Both the position numbers and the translations under genes were made by a program. A DNA stretch of 64,000 nucleotides from Devosia soli (GTDB taxonomy: Bacteria; Pseudomonadota; Alphaproteobacteria; Rhizobiales; Devosiaceae): the NCBI RefSeq assembly GCF_000970455.1, contig NZ_LAJG01000014.1:186001-250000 (forward strand). Reading direction: 5' to 3'. Position 1 is the first letter of the stretch, and every line of letters begins with the position of its first letter. Below the pieces are notes generated by a model. The model made no database searches and had not been told where the DNA came from. It saw only the letters and a program-made list of their open reading frames with translations. This document shows, one piece after another, positions 18,751 through 28,119 of the stretch.

Positions 18751-19824
18751 TTATTCGTCGCTGCCCGCGTCGTCGTCGCCGCCGGCAACCAGGAGCACTT
18801 CGCCGAGGAGGCCCGAGCTTTCGCGGACGCCCTGTTCGATGGCAGCAGCCGCTTCCGGATTATCCTTGAGGAATTGACGGGCATTTTCGCGCCCCTGCCC
18901 CAGGCGCTGGCTATCCCAGGAGAACCAGGCGCCGGACTTGTCGACGATGCCGGATTTGACGCCAAGATCGAGCAATTCGCCGGTCTTGGAAATGCCTTCG
19001 CCATACATGATGTCGAATTCGACCTGACGGAACGGCGGGGCGAGCTTGTTCTTGACGACCTTGACGCGCGTCTGGTTGCCTACGATCTCTTCGCGATCCT
19101 TGAGCGCGCCGATGCGGCGGATATCGAGACGAACCGAAGCATAAAACTTCAGCGCATTGCCGCCCGTCGTCGTTTCGGGCGAGCCATACATGACGCCGAT
19201 CTTCATGCGGATCTGGTTGATGAAAATCACCAGACACTTGGACTTCGAAATCGACGAGGTCAGCTTGCGCATGGCCTGGCTCATCAGGCGCGCCTGAAGG
19301 CCGGGAAGCGCATCGCCCATTTCGCCTTCGAGTTCGGCACGCGGGGTGAGCGCTGCAACCGAGTCGACGACAAGAACGTCGATGGCGCCGGAGCGCACCA
19401 GGGTGTCGGTGATTTCGAGAGCCTGTTCGCCAGCATCCGGCTGAGAAATCAGCAGGTCATCGACATTGACGCCGAGCTTGCGGGCATAGACCGGATCGAG
19501 CGCATGTTCGGCGTCGACGAAGGCGCAGATGCCGCCCTTGCGCTGCGCTTCGGCAATGACATGCAGAGCCAGCGTCGTCTTGCCAGAGCTTTCCGGCCCG
19601 AAAATTTCGACGATACGGCCCTTGGGCAGGCCGCCTATGCCAAGCGCGATATCGAGGCCGAGCGAGCCGGTCGAGATCGATTCCACTTCGATCGCGGAAT
19701 TTTCGCCAAGGCGCATGATCGAGCCCTTGCCGAAATTCCGTTCGATCTGGCTCAGCGCTGCCGCAAGAGCCTTGTCCTTATCCATCGATCCACCCTCAAC
19801 AACGCGAAGCGGCGAGCTAGCCAT
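18751..19824 (-). CDS. recA: Recombinase A
   Basis: A 357-residue strand-exchange ATPase and LexA co-protease. Walker A is GPESSGKT (residues 76-83); [20 protein letters not shown] and [28 protein letters not shown] (L2) are conserved, and the C-terminus is acidic (DDDAGSDE). ATG 19824 has AGGAG nearby and gives the normal alphaproteobacterial N-terminus; the 20-residue in-frame extension is rejected. An SOS-type operator lies 84-127 bp upstream. Confidence 0.97.
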   Translation of the reverse strand: MASSPLRVVEGGSMDKDKALAAALSQIERNFGKGSIMRLGENSAIEVESISTGSLGLDIALGIGGLPKGRIVEIFGPESSGKTTLALHVIAEAQRKGGICAFVDAEHALDPVYARKLGVNVDDLLISQPDAGEQALEITDTLVRSGAIDVLVVDSVAALTPRAELEGEMGDALPGLQARLMSQAMRKLTSSISKSKCLVIFINQIRMKIGVMYGSPETTTGGNALKFYASVRLDIRRIGALKDREEIVGNQTRVKVVKNKLAPPFRQVEFDIMYGEGISKTGELLDLGVKSGIVDKSGAWFSWDSQRLGQGRENARQFLKDNPEAAAAIEQGVRESSGLLGEVLLVAGGDDDAGSDE

Positions 19825-19906
19825 GATTTCTCTCCTTATTTCACGCTCTCGAAGGCCACGCAACGCGCCGGATCGAGAGATCAATGTCCATTTATCGTGC
19901 TATGTT

Positions 19907-19951
19907 TGTTCTCATTTTGTTTCCATGAAGTCAAGGCACAAAATGAGAACA
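19907..19951. promoter_or_regulatory. Mirrored SOS (LexA-type) boxes upstream of recA
   Basis: TGTTCTCATTTTGT (19907-19920) is repeated exactly in inverted orientation at 19938-19951, with a 17-bp spacer. Each arm contains a 7/8 match to the alphaproteobacterial LexA box GTTC-N7-GTTC: GTTC-N7-GTTT on one strand, and GTTC-N7-GTGC on the other. Between them, on the recA strand, TTGACT may be the -35 box. LexA control is inference from consensus and position. Confidence 0.7.
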
Positions 19952-20098
19952 TCGAAAGCGCAATAACCAGGCTGCCCCCTAGTGATTCTCCGCCAGTCCG
20001 CCCGCCGGTTACAAAAGTATGATTTTTGACTGGACAGCGTGCGACGGGATGCGTTTTATGCGCGCGAGCCGCTGAACGCCCCAGGAGGCAGGAAGATC

Positions 20099-21094
20099 AT
20101 GCACCTCATTCAATATCTCGACGACAAAGGCGCGCGCGCAGTGGGCGTGACGCAGAATGGGGAAACCCGCCAGGTGCAGGGCGTTACGAGCGTCTATGAA
20201 CTGGCGCAGGAGGCCCTGAACGGCCTTGGCGGTCTTTCGGCAGCTGTGGCTGCGCGCGGTCTCGGCGCGGCGGTCGACAAAGCAGCGCTCCTTGCGGAAA
20301 AGCGGCTCCTCTCGCCCATCGACCATCCCGATCCGACGCACCTTCATGTCACCGGCACCGGCCTCACTCATCTCGGTTCCGCCGCGACGCGCGACGCGAT
20401 GCACAAGGCCAATGGCGAAAAGCCGGCCAACGAGCTGACCGACAGCATGAAGATGTTCCGCATGGGCCTTGAGAACGGCAAGCCGCAGAACGGAGAAAAG
20501 GGCGTGCAGCCCGAGTGGTTCTACAAAGGCAATGGCCATATCGTCGCCAATCCCGGCCAGGCCATCCCCTCCCCGTCCTTCGCGCTCGACGCCGGCGAAG
20601 AGCCGGAGATTGCCGGCATCTATCTGATCGACGCCAACGGCCAGCCGCGGCGCCTCGGCTTTGCGCTTGCCAACGAATTTTCCGATCATGTGACCGAGCG
20701 GATCAACTATCTCTATCTGGCGCACTCGAAGCTGCGCGCCTGCTCATTAGGCCCCGAATTGCGCGTCGGCGATCTGCCCAACCATATCGAGGGCATGTCG
20801 CGCATCCTGCGCGATGGCCAGGTGCTGTGGGAAAAGCCGTTCCTCTCCGGCGAGGACAATATGAGCCACACCATCGCCAACCTCGAATATCACCACTTCA
20901 AGTATGATCTCTTCTGCCAGCCCGGCGACGTGCACGTTCATTGCTTCGGCACGGCAACACTGAGCTTTGCCGACGGCATCTCGACGCGGGAAAACGACGT
21001 CTTCGAAATCGAGGAAGCCCAGTTCGGGCTGCCGCTGCGCAATCCGGTCCACGTGGAAGCGGAGAAGCCGGTGGTGATCAACGGCCTTTATTGA
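20099..21094 (+). CDS. gguC: GguC/AraD1-family protein (FAH-like sugar-acid dehydratase)
   Basis: A 331-residue protein with N-terminal MHLIQYLDDKGARAVGV, central HLHVTGTGLTHLGSAATRDAMH, PEWFYKGNG and ANEFSDHV, matching GguC, linked in Agrobacterium to the gguAB sugar importer. Related enzymes dehydrate 2-keto-3-deoxy-L-arabinonate in oxidative pentose breakdown. ATG 20099 follows AGGAGG. A terminator separates it from the aldose dehydrogenase next door, which would act earlier in the same kind of pathway. The exact reaction is inferred from the family. Confidence 0.8.
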   Translation: MHLIQYLDDKGARAVGVTQNGETRQVQGVTSVYELAQEALNGLGGLSAAVAARGLGAAVDKAALLAEKRLLSPIDHPDPTHLHVTGTGLTHLGSAATRDAMHKANGEKPANELTDSMKMFRMGLENGKPQNGEKGVQPEWFYKGNGHIVANPGQAIPSPSFALDAGEEPEIAGIYLIDANGQPRRLGFALANEFSDHVTERINYLYLAHSKLRACSLGPELRVGDLPNHIEGMSRILRDGQVLWEKPFLSGEDNMSHTIANLEYHHFKYDLFCQPGDVHVHCFGTATLSFADGISTRENDVFEIEEAQFGLPLRNPVHVEAEKPVVINGLY

Positions 21095-21114
21095 GCCAAA
21101 AGACGCGACCTTTC

Positions 21115-21146
21115 AGGGCCTTCCGCGCATGCGGGAGGCCCTTTTG
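21115..21146 (+). terminator. Intrinsic terminator of gguC
   Basis: AGGGCCTTCCGC-GCAT-GCGGGAGGCCCT hairpin (one T-G pair) followed by TTTGC, 20 bp after the stop. Confidence 0.85.
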
Positions 21147-21169
21147 CTTGGGCGCCGCTTTACTCAAGG

Positions 21170-21187
21170 CAACTAACATGTCAGTTG
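21170..21187. promoter_or_regulatory. Near-perfect 18-bp palindrome upstream of the aldose dehydrogenase
   Basis: CAACTAACATGTCAGTTG is symmetric at 16 of 18 positions and ends 27 bp before the ATG of the next gene. It looks like the operator of a dimeric sugar-responsive regulator (GntR or LacI type); no such regulator gene is adjacent. Confidence 0.45.
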
Positions 21188-21214
21188 TTTTGCCGCGAAC
21201 TGAGGAGGCCGCGC

Positions 21215-22234
21215 ATGACCCAAAGAGCATTCGAAAAGCGCCGGATCGGCGAGACCGCGCTAGAGGTCACGACGCTTGGCCTCGGCTGCGCATCGCTCGC
21301 GGGAATCTTCTCGGCCGTGCCGGCGGATCAGGCGCGGGCAACCGTGCGGCACGCGCTTGCAACCGGCATCAATTATGTCGATACCGCCCCTCAATATGGC
21401 CTCGGGCGCTCCGAGCACCTGGTGGGGGATGTTCTGCGGGAAGCCAGGTCGCGTCCGATCCTCTCGACCAAGGTCGGGCGCCTCCTGAGGCCGGTCGATC
21501 CCGCGGCGCAGGATAAGGGCAACTGGATCGACCCGCTGCCCTTCAACCAGCAATATGACTATAGCTATGACGGGGTGATGCGCTCCTTCGAGGATAGCCA
21601 GCAGCGGCTCGGCCTCGAAAAAGTCGACATCCTTTATGTCCACGATATCGGCACTGCGACCCATGGCGTCGAGGGCAACAAGCCGCTCTGGGCGCAATTG
21701 GCCGGCGGCGGCTACAAGGCGCTGCGCGAATTGCGGGATGCGGGCGTGGTCAAGGCCATCGGGCTCGGCGTCAATGAGTGGCAGATCCTGATGGACGCCT
21801 TCGCGCTCGGGGATTGGGACGTGTTCCTGCTCGCGGGCCGCTATACGCTGCTCGAGCAGACTTCACTGACCCCGTTCATGACCACCTGCATCGCGCGCAA
21901 GGCCTCGGTGGTCATTGGCGGGCCGTTCAATTCCGGAATTCTGGTTGGCGGTGACAAGTTCAATTACGCCAAGGCGCCCGAAGATGTCGTGGCGCGGGTC
22001 CGGGCCATCGAGACAGTCTGCAAGGAGTTCGGCGTGCCCCTGCCCGCGGCGGCGCTGCAATTTCCGTTGACGCATCCGGCTGTCTGCAATGTCCTTCCGG
22101 GGCCGCGTTCGCCCGAGGAACTCGACGGCATTCTCGACTGGTGGGACGCACACATTCCGGACGCGCTATGGACGACGCTTGCCGAAAAAGGTCTGCTGGC
22201 GGAAGGCACCCCGATCCCGGGCGCAACGGCTTGA
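21215..22234 (+). CDS. Aldo/keto reductase, D-threo-aldose (L-fucose) dehydrogenase type
   Basis: A 339-residue AKR TIM-barrel enzyme. Conserved features are NYVDTAPQYGLGRSE (catalytic Asp and Tyr), LSTKVGR (Lys), YVHDIG and GLGVNEWQ. The YSYDGVMRSFEDSQQRLGLEKVDILYVHD run matches the D-threo-aldose 1-dehydrogenase/L-fucose dehydrogenase group, which oxidises aldoses to lactones. ATG 21215 follows GAGGAGG. With gguC upstream it suggests oxidative breakdown of L-fucose, D-arabinose or similar sugars (inference). Confidence 0.83.
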   Translation: MTQRAFEKRRIGETALEVTTLGLGCASLAGIFSAVPADQARATVRHALATGINYVDTAPQYGLGRSEHLVGDVLREARSRPILSTKVGRLLRPVDPAAQDKGNWIDPLPFNQQYDYSYDGVMRSFEDSQQRLGLEKVDILYVHDIGTATHGVEGNKPLWAQLAGGGYKALRELRDAGVVKAIGLGVNEWQILMDAFALGDWDVFLLAGRYTLLEQTSLTPFMTTCIARKASVVIGGPFNSGILVGGDKFNYAKAPEDVVARVRAIETVCKEFGVPLPAAALQFPLTHPAVCNVLPGPRSPEELDGILDWWDAHIPDALWTTLAEKGLLAEGTPIPGATA

Positions 22235-22259
22235 CCGGATCGGACAGGCAACCCTATAA

Positions 22260-22291
22260 ATAACCACTTAGTTCTGTACCGGAGTGGTTAT
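22260..22291. promoter_or_regulatory. Palindromic operator overlapping the start of the second arsR
   Basis: ATAACCACT and AGTGGTTAT are perfect 9-bp inverted arms with a 14-bp spacer. The right arm covers the GGAG site and the first bases of the ATG. Repressor bound here would block initiation; autoregulation by the encoded ArsR is inference. Confidence 0.6.
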
Positions 22292-22646
22292 GGCCTTGGA
22301 AGCTGCCGAGCTAGACGCAACGTTTCATGCCTTGTCGGATCCCACACGGCGAGCGATCCTTGCCCGTCTTGCGCAAGAGGGCGATGTGACGGTCATGGAG
22401 CTGGCCGAACCATTTGCAATGAGCCAGCCTGCCATTTCCAAGCATCTGAAGGTGCTGGAAAAGGCCGGGCTCGTGTCGCGGGGCCGCGATGCGCAGCGCC
22501 GGCCGGTGCATCTTGAAGCGCAACCGCTGGCGGAAGTGACCGACTGGCTATTGGGCTATCGCCAATTCTGGCAGGCCCAGTTCGACCGCCTCGACGATGT
22601 TCTCGACCAGTTGCAGGCCCTCGAAAAGCAGGCCGGCAAAAACTAG
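22290..22646 (+). CDS. ArsR-family transcriptional regulator, second pair
   Basis: A 118-residue winged-helix repressor: FHALSDPTRRAILARLAQEGDVTVMELAEPFAMSQPAISKHLKVLEKAGLVSRGRDAQRRPVHLE. No metal-binding Cys or His cluster. ATG 22290 lies 5 nt after GGAG; a GTG two codons upstream is possible. Followed after 4 bp by an SRPBCC gene, repeating the arrangement at 2.6-3.2 kb on the other strand. The two ArsR proteins are clearly different sequences. Confidence 0.9.
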   Translation: MALEAAELDATFHALSDPTRRAILARLAQEGDVTVMELAEPFAMSQPAISKHLKVLEKAGLVSRGRDAQRRPVHLEAQPLAEVTDWLLGYRQFWQAQFDRLDDVLDQLQALEKQAGKN

Positions 22647-22650
22647 GACA

Positions 22651-23148
22651 ATGGCAATGCAATTCGGCGATCCGCTTTCCGTGACGGCACCCAGTGATAC
22701 TCAACTGCTGATCGAGCGCGTCTTCAAGGCGCCTCCGCACCTCGTTTATGCCTGCTACACCCAGCCCGCGCTGATCCAGCGCTGGCTGACGGGACCCGAT
22801 GGCTGGTCCATGAAGATTTGCACGTACGACGCGCGCGATGGCGGAAACTATCGGTTCGAGTGGCAGGGCCCCGAAGACGCTTTTCTCGCGGTGGGCGGCG
22901 TTATCTCGAGGATCGAAGCGCCGCGTTTGATTGACGCCGAGGAAACGTTCGATCATGGCGTTATGGGTCCAACCTATCGCAGCGACATGACGTTCGCGGA
23001 CGATAGCGACGGCACGCTTTTAAAGCAGATGCTGACATATGCCTCCATGGCCCAACGCGACATGATTGTTGCGGAAGGCATGACCGGCGGGATGGAGATG
23101 AGTTTCAAAAGCCTCGACCGGCTTCTTTTCGAACAGAACTCAAGCTGA
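22651..23148 (+). CDS. SRPBCC (AHSA1-like) domain protein, second pair
   Basis: A 165-residue protein with the AHSA1 pattern LIERVFKAPPHLVYACYTQPALIQRWLTGPDGWSM, DARDGGNYRFEWQGPEG-like strand pair and C-terminal EGMTGGMEMSFKSLDRLL. Full length for the family, unlike the copy at 2561. The ATG at 22657 has better spacing (9 nt) from AGGA than 22651 (3 nt) and may be the true start. Cotranscribed with the ArsR gene; the ligand is unknown. Confidence 0.85.
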   Translation: MAMQFGDPLSVTAPSDTQLLIERVFKAPPHLVYACYTQPALIQRWLTGPDGWSMKICTYDARDGGNYRFEWQGPEDAFLAVGGVISRIEAPRLIDAEETFDHGVMGPTYRSDMTFADDSDGTLLKQMLTYASMAQRDMIVAEGMTGGMEMSFKSLDRLLFEQNSS

Positions 23149-23152
23149 CGCT

Positions 23153-23548
23153 TTAGTTCAAATCGAGAGCGTAACCTTTTAAAATCTCGAACGGAATCAG
23201 TTCGAGGACTTTGCTGTTGGTGGCGCCGAGATAGATGCGCGGCGCCTTGCCGGCCTCATGCGCCTGCAGCCAGCGCGCCGCCACGAGGCACCAGCGGTTG
23301 CCCGCCACAAGTCCAGGAAAGGCGAATTCGGGTCGCGGGGTCGTTAGGTCGTTTCCGACGCTTTTCGAATAGGCCAGAAACGCCTCGGTCGCCTCGATGC
23401 AGATGAGGTGGACTGCCGCATTTTCCGGCCCGGCGGCGCAATAGCCGGAGCGGAAGAAACCGGTCAGCGGATCTTCCGAGCATGGCTGGAGCGGCTCGCC
23501 GAGCACGTTGAATTCAGCAACACCTTCGATGCCTGGTTCGTCCGTCAC
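23153..23548 (-). CDS. DUF2237 family protein
   Basis: A 131-residue protein matching the DUF2237 pattern: FNVLGEPLQPCSEDPLTGFFRSGYC, then FLAYSKSVGNDLTTPRPEFAFPGL, NRWCLVAARW and LEATNSK-like ALxLI ending. Function is unknown across the family. It starts with GTG at 23548, whose bases overlap the cckA stop (GTGA, 23545-23548), so it depends on translation of the cell-cycle kinase gene. Confidence 0.85.
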   Translation of the reverse strand: MTDEPGIEGVAEFNVLGEPLQPCSEDPLTGFFRSGYCAAGPENAAVHLICIEATEAFLAYSKSVGNDLTTPRPEFAFPGLVAGNRWCLVAARWLQAHEAGKAPRIYLGATNSKVLELIPFEILKGYALDLN

Positions 23549-26112
23549 GAGGGATTATCCTGTCGGCGCAGCACGTCCTTGACCTTGGTGTTGATCTGGT
23601 CGAGCGAATAGGGCTTGGGCAGGAAATCAACGCTCCGGTCATCCTCGATATCGCGGCGCACACTCTCCTCGGCATAGCCCGAGACGAAGATGATCTTAAG
23701 GTTGGTCATCTTCTCGCGAATGACCTTGAGCATGGTCGGGCCATCCATCTCCGGCATGACGACGTCGGAGATGATGAGGTCGACTTTATAGTCGAGATCT
23801 TCGAGCACTTCGAGCGCCTCTTCGCCGCCCTCGGCCTCGAACACTTCATAGCCCGTGGTGCGCAGGGCGCGTGCCGAGAAGGCGCGGACGCTCTCCTCGT
23901 CCTCTACGAGCAGGATACGTTCATGACCGGTCAGGTCTTTTGCTGGTGCGGTCGCTGCAGCAACCTTGGCAGCAGCTTCCTCCGCGGTCGGCACGTAGCG
24001 CGGCAGGAAGATCTTGAATGTCGTGCCTTCGCCCAGTGTCGAGACCGGATAGATGAAACCCTCGGTCTGCTTGACGATGCCATAGACGGTCGAAAGACCG
24101 AGACCAGTCCCCTTCCCCAATTCCTTGGTAGTGAAGAACGGCTCGAAAATCTTGGCCATGATCTCGGGGGACATGCCGGTGCCGGTATCCTGGACGTCGA
24201 TGAGGACGTAATCGGCCGGCACGAGGCCCTCGAATTTGAGCGCCTTGGTTTCTTCTTCGGTGACGTTGCTGGTGCGGACCGTGATCGAGCCGCCATCGGG
24301 CATGGCATCACGCGCATTGACGACGAGATTGATGATGACCTGCTCGAGCTGCACCACGTCGGCGCGGACGGGCCAGATATTGCGGCCATGTTCGACGGAA
24401 AGCTGGTTCTTCTCGCCGATCATGCGCTTCAGCAGTACTGTCAGGTCATCGACGATCAAGGGCAGTTCTAGCACTTGTGGTCGCAGCGTCTGCCGGCGCG
24501 AGAATGCGAGAAGCTGGCGCGTCAGGCCGGCGGCGCGATTGGCGTTCTGCTTGATCTGCATCAGCTCGCTGAACGACGGATCGCCCGGCTTGTGCTTGAG
24601 AAGAAGCAGGTCCGAAAAGCCGATGATCGCGGTCAGCAGGTTGTTGAAATCGTGCGCGACACCGCCTGCGAGCTGGCCCACCGCCTGCATCTTCTGGCTC
24701 TGAGCGAACTGGGCTTCGAGCTTGCGCTGGTCGGTCATGTCGAGCGCATAGACATTGACCTGCTCGGGCGAGCCGGCGCTCACTTCCGAAGCTGAAATGT
24801 AGAGCCGTACCGCATGCTCGCCCTCGACGCTGAGCAGCGCATCGACGGGCTCGACTTCGGTCCGCTGGGCGGTGGCGTCCGAAAGGGCGCGCGCGAGCTT
24901 GTCGCGGCTGCCTTCGCCGATGAGATCGTTGAGCGGCTGCAGTTCAAGGCTTTTTTCTTCGCCCGACCAGCGGAAAATCCGGCCGAACGGCGCATTGGTG
25001 CGTACAATCCGGCCTTCGCCATCAAGCGTTGCAATGGCAAAGGGCGTATCATTGAAAAAGCGCGAGAAGCGCACTTCGGCGGCGCGCAGTTCTTCTTCAT
25101 TTTCCGGCGCGCTCGATCGGTCGAGCACCAGCGTCCGCGTTTCGCCGAGCTCACCATCGGCAAGGCGCGCAGCGCGATGGAGAAGACGCACGGGAAGCGC
25201 CGTACCATTACGGCGAACAAGGTCGATATCGATGATCTCTGTTGTGATCTCGCCATCGCGCCGCCCACGCACGAGCAACGTCGCGCCATCGCCGCGAACC
25301 ACGTCGTCGAGGCGCAACTGCCCTGCGTTGAACTCGGCAAGATCATAACCGAGCCAATCAGCGAGGGTGGAATTGAGGTATTGGATGCGCCCGTGCGCGT
25401 CGGCAGAGAAGAAGCCAGCCGGCGAATGATCGAGATAATCGATCGCGCGTTGCAGGTCGAGAAAGGCGGTTTCGTTGTTCTCGCGGTCCCGCGTGATGTC
25501 TTCGACGGTCCAGGCGACGACAGGCTTGCTGGTGTCCTCCGTCTGCGGCAAGGGGCGAACGGACACCCGATACCAGAAGGCGCGGGTTGTTTCGGTCTGC
25601 GAGCCGCCAAGGCCGCCGATGATGCGGATATCTTCGACCGCATTGCGCCCATCCTTGGCAGCGCGGGTCAAACGGTACATCGCTTCGCCGGCATCGGCCT
25701 GGCCCGAAAAAAGGCGCGGAACGCTGACGGGAACGCCATTGTTGAGGGCGCCGAGAAAAGTGCCGTAATGGGCGTTCACATAGGCGATCTTGCCGTCGCG
25801 ATCGGCAACGACGATGCCGCGCGGCACGGTATCGACCAGCGCATGGGCCAGGGTGCGGCGCTCCTCGGCGGCGGCGAAGCGAAAGAGCCCCGCGGCGAGC
25901 CCGAAGAGGAAGAACACGCCGGCAACGGCAAGAAGCCCGACGAATGTCATGACGACTTCAACCGGGATGCGCTCGCCAAAAAGCGCAAAGGCAGCCGCAG
26001 CCCCGATAAGGAACAGCCCTAAGGCCGCAACGCGCCACAATCCGGCACCGCCCCGCGGCGAGGAGATCAGCGGATCGGGATAGTTGTCCTCGCCGAGCGG
26101 CGTCGTGGCCAT
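23545..26112 (-). CDS. cckA: Cell-cycle hybrid histidine kinase CckA
   Basis: An 855-residue membrane kinase that, through ChpT, controls phosphorylation of CtrA (known for the family). Two TM helices lie at about 28-48 and 54-76. PAS domains run from about 85 to 455. Then come HisKA with His487 in [14 protein letters not shown], HATPase with Asn599, DTGTGM and [13 protein letters not shown], and a receiver with Asp783 in [11 protein letters not shown] and Lys at FLPKP. ATG 26112 is preferred over a 21-residue upstream extension. CtrA-type boxes occur before flgB and fliX in this window. Confidence 0.93.
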   Translation of the reverse strand: MATTPLGEDNYPDPLISSPRGGAGLWRVAALGLFLIGAAAAFALFGERIPVEVVMTFVGLLAVAGVFFLFGLAAGLFRFAAAEERRTLAHALVDTVPRGIVVADRDGKIAYVNAHYGTFLGALNNGVPVSVPRLFSGQADAGEAMYRLTRAAKDGRNAVEDIRIIGGLGGSQTETTRAFWYRVSVRPLPQTEDTSKPVVAWTVEDITRDRENNETAFLDLQRAIDYLDHSPAGFFSADAHGRIQYLNSTLADWLGYDLAEFNAGQLRLDDVVRGDGATLLVRGRRDGEITTEIIDIDLVRRNGTALPVRLLHRAARLADGELGETRTLVLDRSSAPENEEELRAAEVRFSRFFNDTPFAIATLDGEGRIVRTNAPFGRIFRWSGEEKSLELQPLNDLIGEGSRDKLARALSDATAQRTEVEPVDALLSVEGEHAVRLYISASEVSAGSPEQVNVYALDMTDQRKLEAQFAQSQKMQAVGQLAGGVAHDFNNLLTAIIGFSDLLLLKHKPGDPSFSELMQIKQNANRAAGLTRQLLAFSRRQTLRPQVLELPLIVDDLTVLLKRMIGEKNQLSVEHGRNIWPVRADVVQLEQVIINLVVNARDAMPDGGSITVRTSNVTEEETKALKFEGLVPADYVLIDVQDTGTGMSPEIMAKIFEPFFTTKELGKGTGLGLSTVYGIVKQTEGFIYPVSTLGEGTTFKIFLPRYVPTAEEAAAKVAAATAPAKDLTGHERILLVEDEESVRAFSARALRTTGYEVFEAEGGEEALEVLEDLDYKVDLIISDVVMPEMDGPTMLKVIREKMTNLKIIFVSGYAEESVRRDIEDDRSVDFLPKPYSLDQINTKVKDVLRRQDNPS

Positions 26113-26275
26113 GGGATAAAAGCTCCAGCGCGCGAAAATTGCCCCGATTCGGGACAGTCCAGTTTGGTGTAGCAAATGGACTGCTGCGTTGGGAGGGCGA
26201 AGGCGGCTTTTCCCGCGCCTTGGGCCAGATTTGTCTCTCGGCGCATCTCCCCGCTACGCGCAGGTCGCAATGCAA

Positions 26276-26962
26276 TTACGCTGCCGGAGGGGCCGAAAAA
26301 GCATAGCCGACCAGTGCGCCGACGAGGAAAAAGAACGGAACGGCGCAGAAAAGCGTGGCGCTGACGATCAGCGCCGACCATCCCTTGCCGATCGATGTCG
26401 TCTGCGCCAGCCAGCGCGTCTCGACGATGCCGAACCAGATGAGCCCGAGCGCAAGAACCCCTACGCCGATCCAACCATCGACCGGTGAATCCGGGAACTC
26501 GGCCATCAGGTTGATGCCGAGGCTGACGGCAATGACGAATGGCACGGTGACGAAACACTGGCTGTAGAAGACAGGCTTGAAGGTCGACCGCGTAATGCGC
26601 GCCTTTGCGACCTTCAGGCGGATCAAGCCGAAAAGCAGCGGGAAGAAGCTGAAGGCAACGGCGCGGAACGCCAGCAGATTGCGCTCGTCCGCCATGATAC
26701 CGGTCATTACTGCGGCATTCTCAGTTTCCACCAGCCGCCCCAGCAAGTGAAGGAGCCCCAGCGTGATCAGCAGGAGGATAGGCGGGCTGATGGCATCGTC
26801 GAATTGCCGCTCTTCAGGCTCCTGCAATTCCCGCTCAGCATAAGCGAGCGAGGCCAGCGGATGCCGGACGATGCGCCAGACGGTCAGCGGATAGAAGATG
26901 ACCCAGCTGACCAGTTCGTAGAGCAGTTCCTCGATCGATTTGAGGATACCCATAAAGTCCAT
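26276..26962 (-). CDS. Unknown multi-pass membrane protein downstream of flhB
   Basis: A 228-residue protein. An N-terminal amphipathic stretch (KSIEELLYELVSWVIFYPLTVWRIVRHPL) is followed by five or six hydrophobic segments and charged loops. The segment pattern resembles Yip1/permease-like proteins, without motifs that fix a function. ATG 26962 follows GGGGGATT. It lies 71 bp after flhB on the same strand and could be the last gene of that operon. I do not recognise it as a flagellar protein. Confidence 0.65.
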   Translation of the reverse strand: MDFMGILKSIEELLYELVSWVIFYPLTVWRIVRHPLASLAYAERELQEPEERQFDDAISPPILLLITLGLLHLLGRLVETENAAVMTGIMADERNLLAFRAVAFSFFPLLFGLIRLKVAKARITRSTFKPVFYSQCFVTVPFVIAVSLGINLMAEFPDSPVDGWIGVGVLALGLIWFGIVETRWLAQTTSIGKGWSALIVSATLFCAVPFFFLVGALVGYAFSAPPAA

Positions 26963-27033
26963 GCGACAATCCCCCAATGGTCGCGGAAGGCGGCTATGTC
27001 ACCCACGACCTGGGGCGCCGGCAAGCCTAGGCG

Positions 27034-28116
27034 TCAGCGGGCCTTCCAGCTCTGCCCGTGCTTGAGGCGCATGACGAAGCCAATGATTTCTGCAACTGCC
27101 TTGTAGTGATCGGCCGGAATGTCCTCGTCCACATCGACCGAAGCGTAGAGCGCCCGCGCCAGCGGCGGGTTTTCGATGATCGGCACATCGTTTTCCTTGG
27201 CGACCGTTCGGATCCGCAACGCCACCGCGTCTGCGCCTTTGGCAACGCATTTCGGCGCCCCCATGCCCTTGTCGTATTTCAGTGCCACCGCGTAGTGCGT
27301 CGGGTTGGTCACGACCACGGTTGCGTCCGGCACCGCCTGCATCATGCGCTTGCGCGCCTTCTCCTGCCGCAGCTGGCGGATGCGGCCCTTGACGTGCGGA
27401 TCGCCTTCCATCTGCTTATATTCGTCGCGGGTTTCCTGCATGGTCATCATCTGCCGCTTCCACCACTTATTGCGCGTGTAGAAGTAGTCGGCAGCGGCGA
27501 TGAAGGTGACGACGATCAGAACCGAGGTCAGGATCTTGACCGCCAGTTCCTGAAAATCGAGGAGGATAATGACCGGATCGGCGGTCATCATCGTATCGAG
27601 CCTGTCGCGCTCGGGCCAGACCGTCATGACGACAACGACGCCGACCACCGCGATCTTGACGAGGCCCTTGGCGAAATTGACCAGCGCCTCACCAGAGAAG
27701 AGACGTTTCGCGCCCGCGAGCGGCGAGATCTTGGAGAATTTCGGCGTCACTGGTTCGGCGGAAAAGAGCGGCTTGTGCTGGATGAGATTAGCGACGATGC
27801 CGCACACATAAAGAATGCCGAGCGGCGCCATCACCGCGCCGATCATGGCAAAGGCGAGTCCGTTGAAAAAGGCGGAAAAGCCCGAACCCTCGACATCGAA
27901 CCGGTCCGCATTCATCATGATGAGCTGTAGTGGATTGCTCACCTGCTGGGCTACCCACGGCGCCATCGACGAGCAGACGATGGCCGTGCCGACCAGCATG
28001 AACCAGGTGGTCACCTCCTGGCTCTTGGCGACGTCGCCCTTCTTGTGTGCTTCCTCGAGCTTTCGCTGGGAAGGATCTTCTGTTTTGCTTTCCTGCTCCG
28101 GGGCTTCGTCTGACAT
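27034..28116 (-). CDS. flhB: Flagellar export gate protein FlhB
   Basis: A 360-residue component of the flagellar type III export gate that sets substrate specificity. Four TM segments lie between about 35 and 210, with the N-terminal KTEDPSQRKLEEAHKKGDVAKSQEV motif. The autocleavage site NPTH (Asn271-Pro272) is intact, and the C-terminal FlhBCC domain ends MRLKHGQSWKAR. It begins 3 bp after fliR, within flgB-flgC-fliE-fliQ-fliR-flhB. Confidence 0.97.
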   Translation of the reverse strand: MSDEAPEQESKTEDPSQRKLEEAHKKGDVAKSQEVTTWFMLVGTAIVCSSMAPWVAQQVSNPLQLIMMNADRFDVEGSGFSAFFNGLAFAMIGAVMAPLGILYVCGIVANLIQHKPLFSAEPVTPKFSKISPLAGAKRLFSGEALVNFAKGLVKIAVVGVVVVMTVWPERDRLDTMMTADPVIILLDFQELAVKILTSVLIVVTFIAAADYFYTRNKWWKRQMMTMQETRDEYKQMEGDPHVKGRIRQLRQEKARKRMMQAVPDATVVVTNPTHYAVALKYDKGMGAPKCVAKGADAVALRIRTVAKENDVPIIENPPLARALYASVDVDEDIPADHYKAVAEIIGFVMRLKHGQSWKAR

Positions 28117-28119
28117 CGA

